This document shows, piece by piece, positions 61,795 through 64,000 of a stretch of DNA of 64,000 bases. The stretch comes from Apostichopus japonicus (taxonomy: Eukaryota > Echinodermata > Holothuroidea > Aspidochirotida > Stichopodidae). The notes under the pieces were generated by a model that worked only from the letters and a program-made list of their open reading frames with translations, searched no databases and was not told the DNA's origin. Location: contig NC_092579.1 of assembly GCF_037975245.1 (NCBI RefSeq), positions 5,763,001-5,827,000 of the forward strand, given 5' to 3'. How positions within the stretch are numbered: position 1 is the first letter of the stretch; the number at the start of each line of letters is the position of its first letter. Made by a program: the position numbers and the translations under genes.

Positions 61795-61898
61795 GCCTTG
61801 CACTGGAACACAACTTTATGATCTGGCCAGGACCTCAATGGTACAATCCATTGATCGCAAGTCCATTGCCTTAACCAATTGAACACAGCGTTCTCAAG
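61795..61898 (-). mobile_element. Decayed tRNA-derived SINE fragment
   Basis: On the plus strand it shares the order ACACAACTTTATGATCTGGCCAGG ... CAAGTCCATTGCCTTAACCA with the SINE at 19790-20092 (given here in parts: ATGATCTGGCCAGG and AAGTCC-CTGCCTTAACCA). Only the head and early body remain, and the B box is destroyed. Confidence 0.65.
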
Positions 61899-62061
61899 GG
61901 AGGGGGGGGGGGTATATTCATTCTAATTTGCTCTACAACATGGCGTCTTCAAAGGTCTAAATGTGTCATACCACAATTTTTTCTATTGCCACACTGAATG
62001 CATCACTCTCCGAGGTCGCCACAGAAATGATGATGTTCTGCCCACAAAGTGACCATGTGAT

Positions 62062-62723
62062 CAAGGGCGGCCGAACCGGGGCGCACAGGGGGCACGTGCC
62101 CCCCCCCCCCCACTTTTCCTCAGGTTAAAAATGTGCCCTTTTTCTACATAAAAATTGAGGTGTTTCAAGTTAGCAAGAGGCAAGGGAACCAGAATGAACA
62201 CTCGGGAAGGGCCGTTTCCGGCCATCTGAGGGGTTTGTAAAACCAACAATTTTCTTGTACGCTCCGCGCCAACCGATGGTGGCGCTCCGCTCAGATAGTC
62301 GTGCATACAACTTTGCAAATCCTGGCTACGCCCCTGACTTTTAATGAATTTCTGTGGGTCAAACTCAAAGCTATTTCGAATGGAAAAAATTGTTAAGCTA
62401 TTAACAAGAAGTAAACTCTAATTCGGAAGATTCCTACATTAGCAACTAGCATGATTTCACCTCATTTTGTCCCAAAAGAAAACTTGTTCCTTGTTTCCCA
62501 ATTTGCACATTGGATATTGCAGTGCTAGTATGCATATTTTCCTTGGGGGGGGGGGTGGGGGGGGTGTTGATGGAGTGATATGAATACGCAAATAAGATAA
62601 TACAATAAGAGTTATAAAGGGTACTAAATATAAGGCTGCATCGGTCTAATCGAATTTCTGCAAAGTGCCCTTTGATGTCGGTGCCCCCCCCCCCCCAGAT
62701 TAAAAGTGCTGCCGCCGCCCTTG
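62062..62723. mobile_element. hAT-like MITE (662 bp), sister of 34267-34911
   Basis: It starts CAAGGGCGGCCGAACC and ends GCCGCCGCCCTTG. The 8-mer CATGTGAT flanks both sides exactly (62054-62061 and 62724-62731). It is highly similar over its whole length to 34267-34911. The core GCGCCAACCGATGGTGGCGC lies near 62268. An internal CTACGCCCCTG near 62327 looks like an old right-hand hAT terminus, suggesting the family arose as a composite. Confidence 0.92.
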
Positions 62724-62731
62724 CATGTGAT

Positions 62732-63536
62732 AGGGGATATAATGGACTATGATCACTGCACTTGCAAATGTCCATATCGATTAAGACATTGCGCCAGACG
62801 AGGGAGAGAGTTTAAAAAAAGAGGGCATTCCCAGAGATTATCTCTCCTCTCGTCGCTTAATTGGTTTCTCTGAATCCGAAGAATATGTTTTGAAGATACT
62901 CCTTTTTTTTCATTAATTTTGTTCACGACCACAATCAATAAGTTAATTACAAAAAAATGATCAAGATTTATTCAGTTCGTTTCAACATGATATATTTATA
63001 ACATTACATTATTTGTTATCATTTTCAATGTTTCGTTCACTTATACACGCTTCAATGACGTGTTTTACTTTTACGACCAAAGAAGCTTAAACAGTTTCCG
63101 TTTATATCTTTCATGGCATGTGTCTGCACTTTAAAATATGACAAAACAATAGTACCCGTGTAAATATTATATGGATATGTATAATTTATAAGCCATATAG
63201 AGGCCAATAGTTAATTTTTGCAGCCTGTTCGCACGTTGTAAATTTAAACCCTGTTTCGTGGTTATAAAATGAGTATAATTCAATTTGTAATATTATCCTA
63301 CCATAAAGGCGTGTCTTATACCTTCACTTTTCGTGGCATAAATGTGTGGGGTTTTTTTTTGGCAAACTGTTGGAGTTAAACATTTTTTCTTTGTATACGA
63401 ACAAATATCAATCGAAGTGTATGATTTGTCTTGTATGTTCCTATTCAGGCCATGAGTCATTTGGGTTCTCGAAATGCTGTTCCCATTAGTTACCATCCTC
63501 CCCTAGGATATCCAAGAAACAAATCGCTACAAATCG

Positions 63537-63538
<2 letters not shown>
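62732..63538. other. Sequence with no recognised gene
   Basis: AT-rich sequence with only short ORFs. No transposon ends or splice-bounded exons were recognised. Confidence 0.4.
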
Positions 63539-63583
<45 letters not shown>

Positions 63584-63623
63584 CATATATTATATATATA
63601 TATATATATAATATATGTATATA

Positions 63624-63655
<32 letters not shown>

Positions 63656-63656
63656 C

Positions 63657-63708
<52 letters not shown>

Positions 63709-63709
63709 C

Positions 63710-63767
<58 letters not shown>

Positions 63768-63803
63768 CATATATTATATATATATATATATAATATATGT
63801 ATA

Positions 63804-63835
<32 letters not shown>

Positions 63836-63848
63836 CATATATTATATA

Positions 63849-63884
<36 letters not shown>

Positions 63885-63885
63885 C

Positions 63886-63965
<80 letters not shown>
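63539..63965. repeat. Large TA/CATA compound microsatellite
   Basis: TA repeats are punctuated by ATACATATATTATA and ATAATATATGTATA blocks in both orientations. The punctuation recurs at roughly regular spacing, giving a higher-order pattern and several palindromes. Ile-Tyr ORFs on both strands are artefacts. Confidence 0.95.
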
Positions 63966-63969
<4 letters not shown>

Positions 63970-64000
63970 GCTTTCTCCAATTGTGGTGAAATTATACATA

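Noticed and set aside
63431-63989. Long Ile-Tyr ORFs on both strands (also at 28539, 51434 and 53613)
   Set aside because: They are translations of TA microsatellites, open in several frames and on both strands.

Overview
The window looks like a eukaryotic, probably marine invertebrate chromosome. It is AT-rich, has long introns with canonical GT-AG sites, (TA)n, (CA)n, (AAT)n and (TCA)n microsatellites, many C or G homopolymers, tRNA-derived SINEs, a CR1/L2-type LINE and many non-autonomous hAT-like DNA transposons. The repeat style suggests an echinoderm such as a sea cucumber, but this is an inference with no marker gene behind it. No operons, CRISPR arrays or rRNA genes are seen.

Left part (1 to about 24 kb, minus strand): a host gene that I read as an ortholog of TMEM220, a small multi-pass membrane protein. 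An internal exon at 20566-20707 encodes the first membrane helix. An 18-kb intron separates it from a 30-nt micro-exon at 2726-2755 that continues in phase with the family's short Asp-Pro/Trp motif. A very good splice acceptor at the left edge (10-34) points to the next exon off the window. Upstream, an ORF at 23674-23868 may be a first exon. The introns hold MITEs, a SINE, a 164-bp palindrome, a tandem duplication, and a conspicuous excess of TACTGTA/TACAGTA words that fades at the gene's 5' end.

Middle (24 to 41 kb): transposon country. A minus-strand CR1/L2-like LINE with endonuclease and reverse transcriptase (about 33172 to about 41235) was hit by two hAT-like elements (33868-35483 and 38181-40914). 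Each of these carries its own nested hAT-like insertion (34267-34911 and 38594-39226). All four keep exact 8-bp target duplications, so the insertion order can be read. Other hAT-like copies lie at 20963-22602, 24795-25147, 60627-60935 and 62062-62723.

Right part (41 to 64 kb): a 2.5-kb minisatellite of about 32-bp units with a SINE inserted in it, a putative terminal coding exon on the plus strand (45287-45459), a 180-bp tandem duplication, three tRNA-like SINE heads beside TA microsatellites, a TTAA-flanked MITE whose inverted sister copy lies 44 kb away, and a single-exon ORF (57243-57737) for a 164-residue protein with two membrane helices, probably a host gene. The window ends in a large TA/CATA microsatellite.
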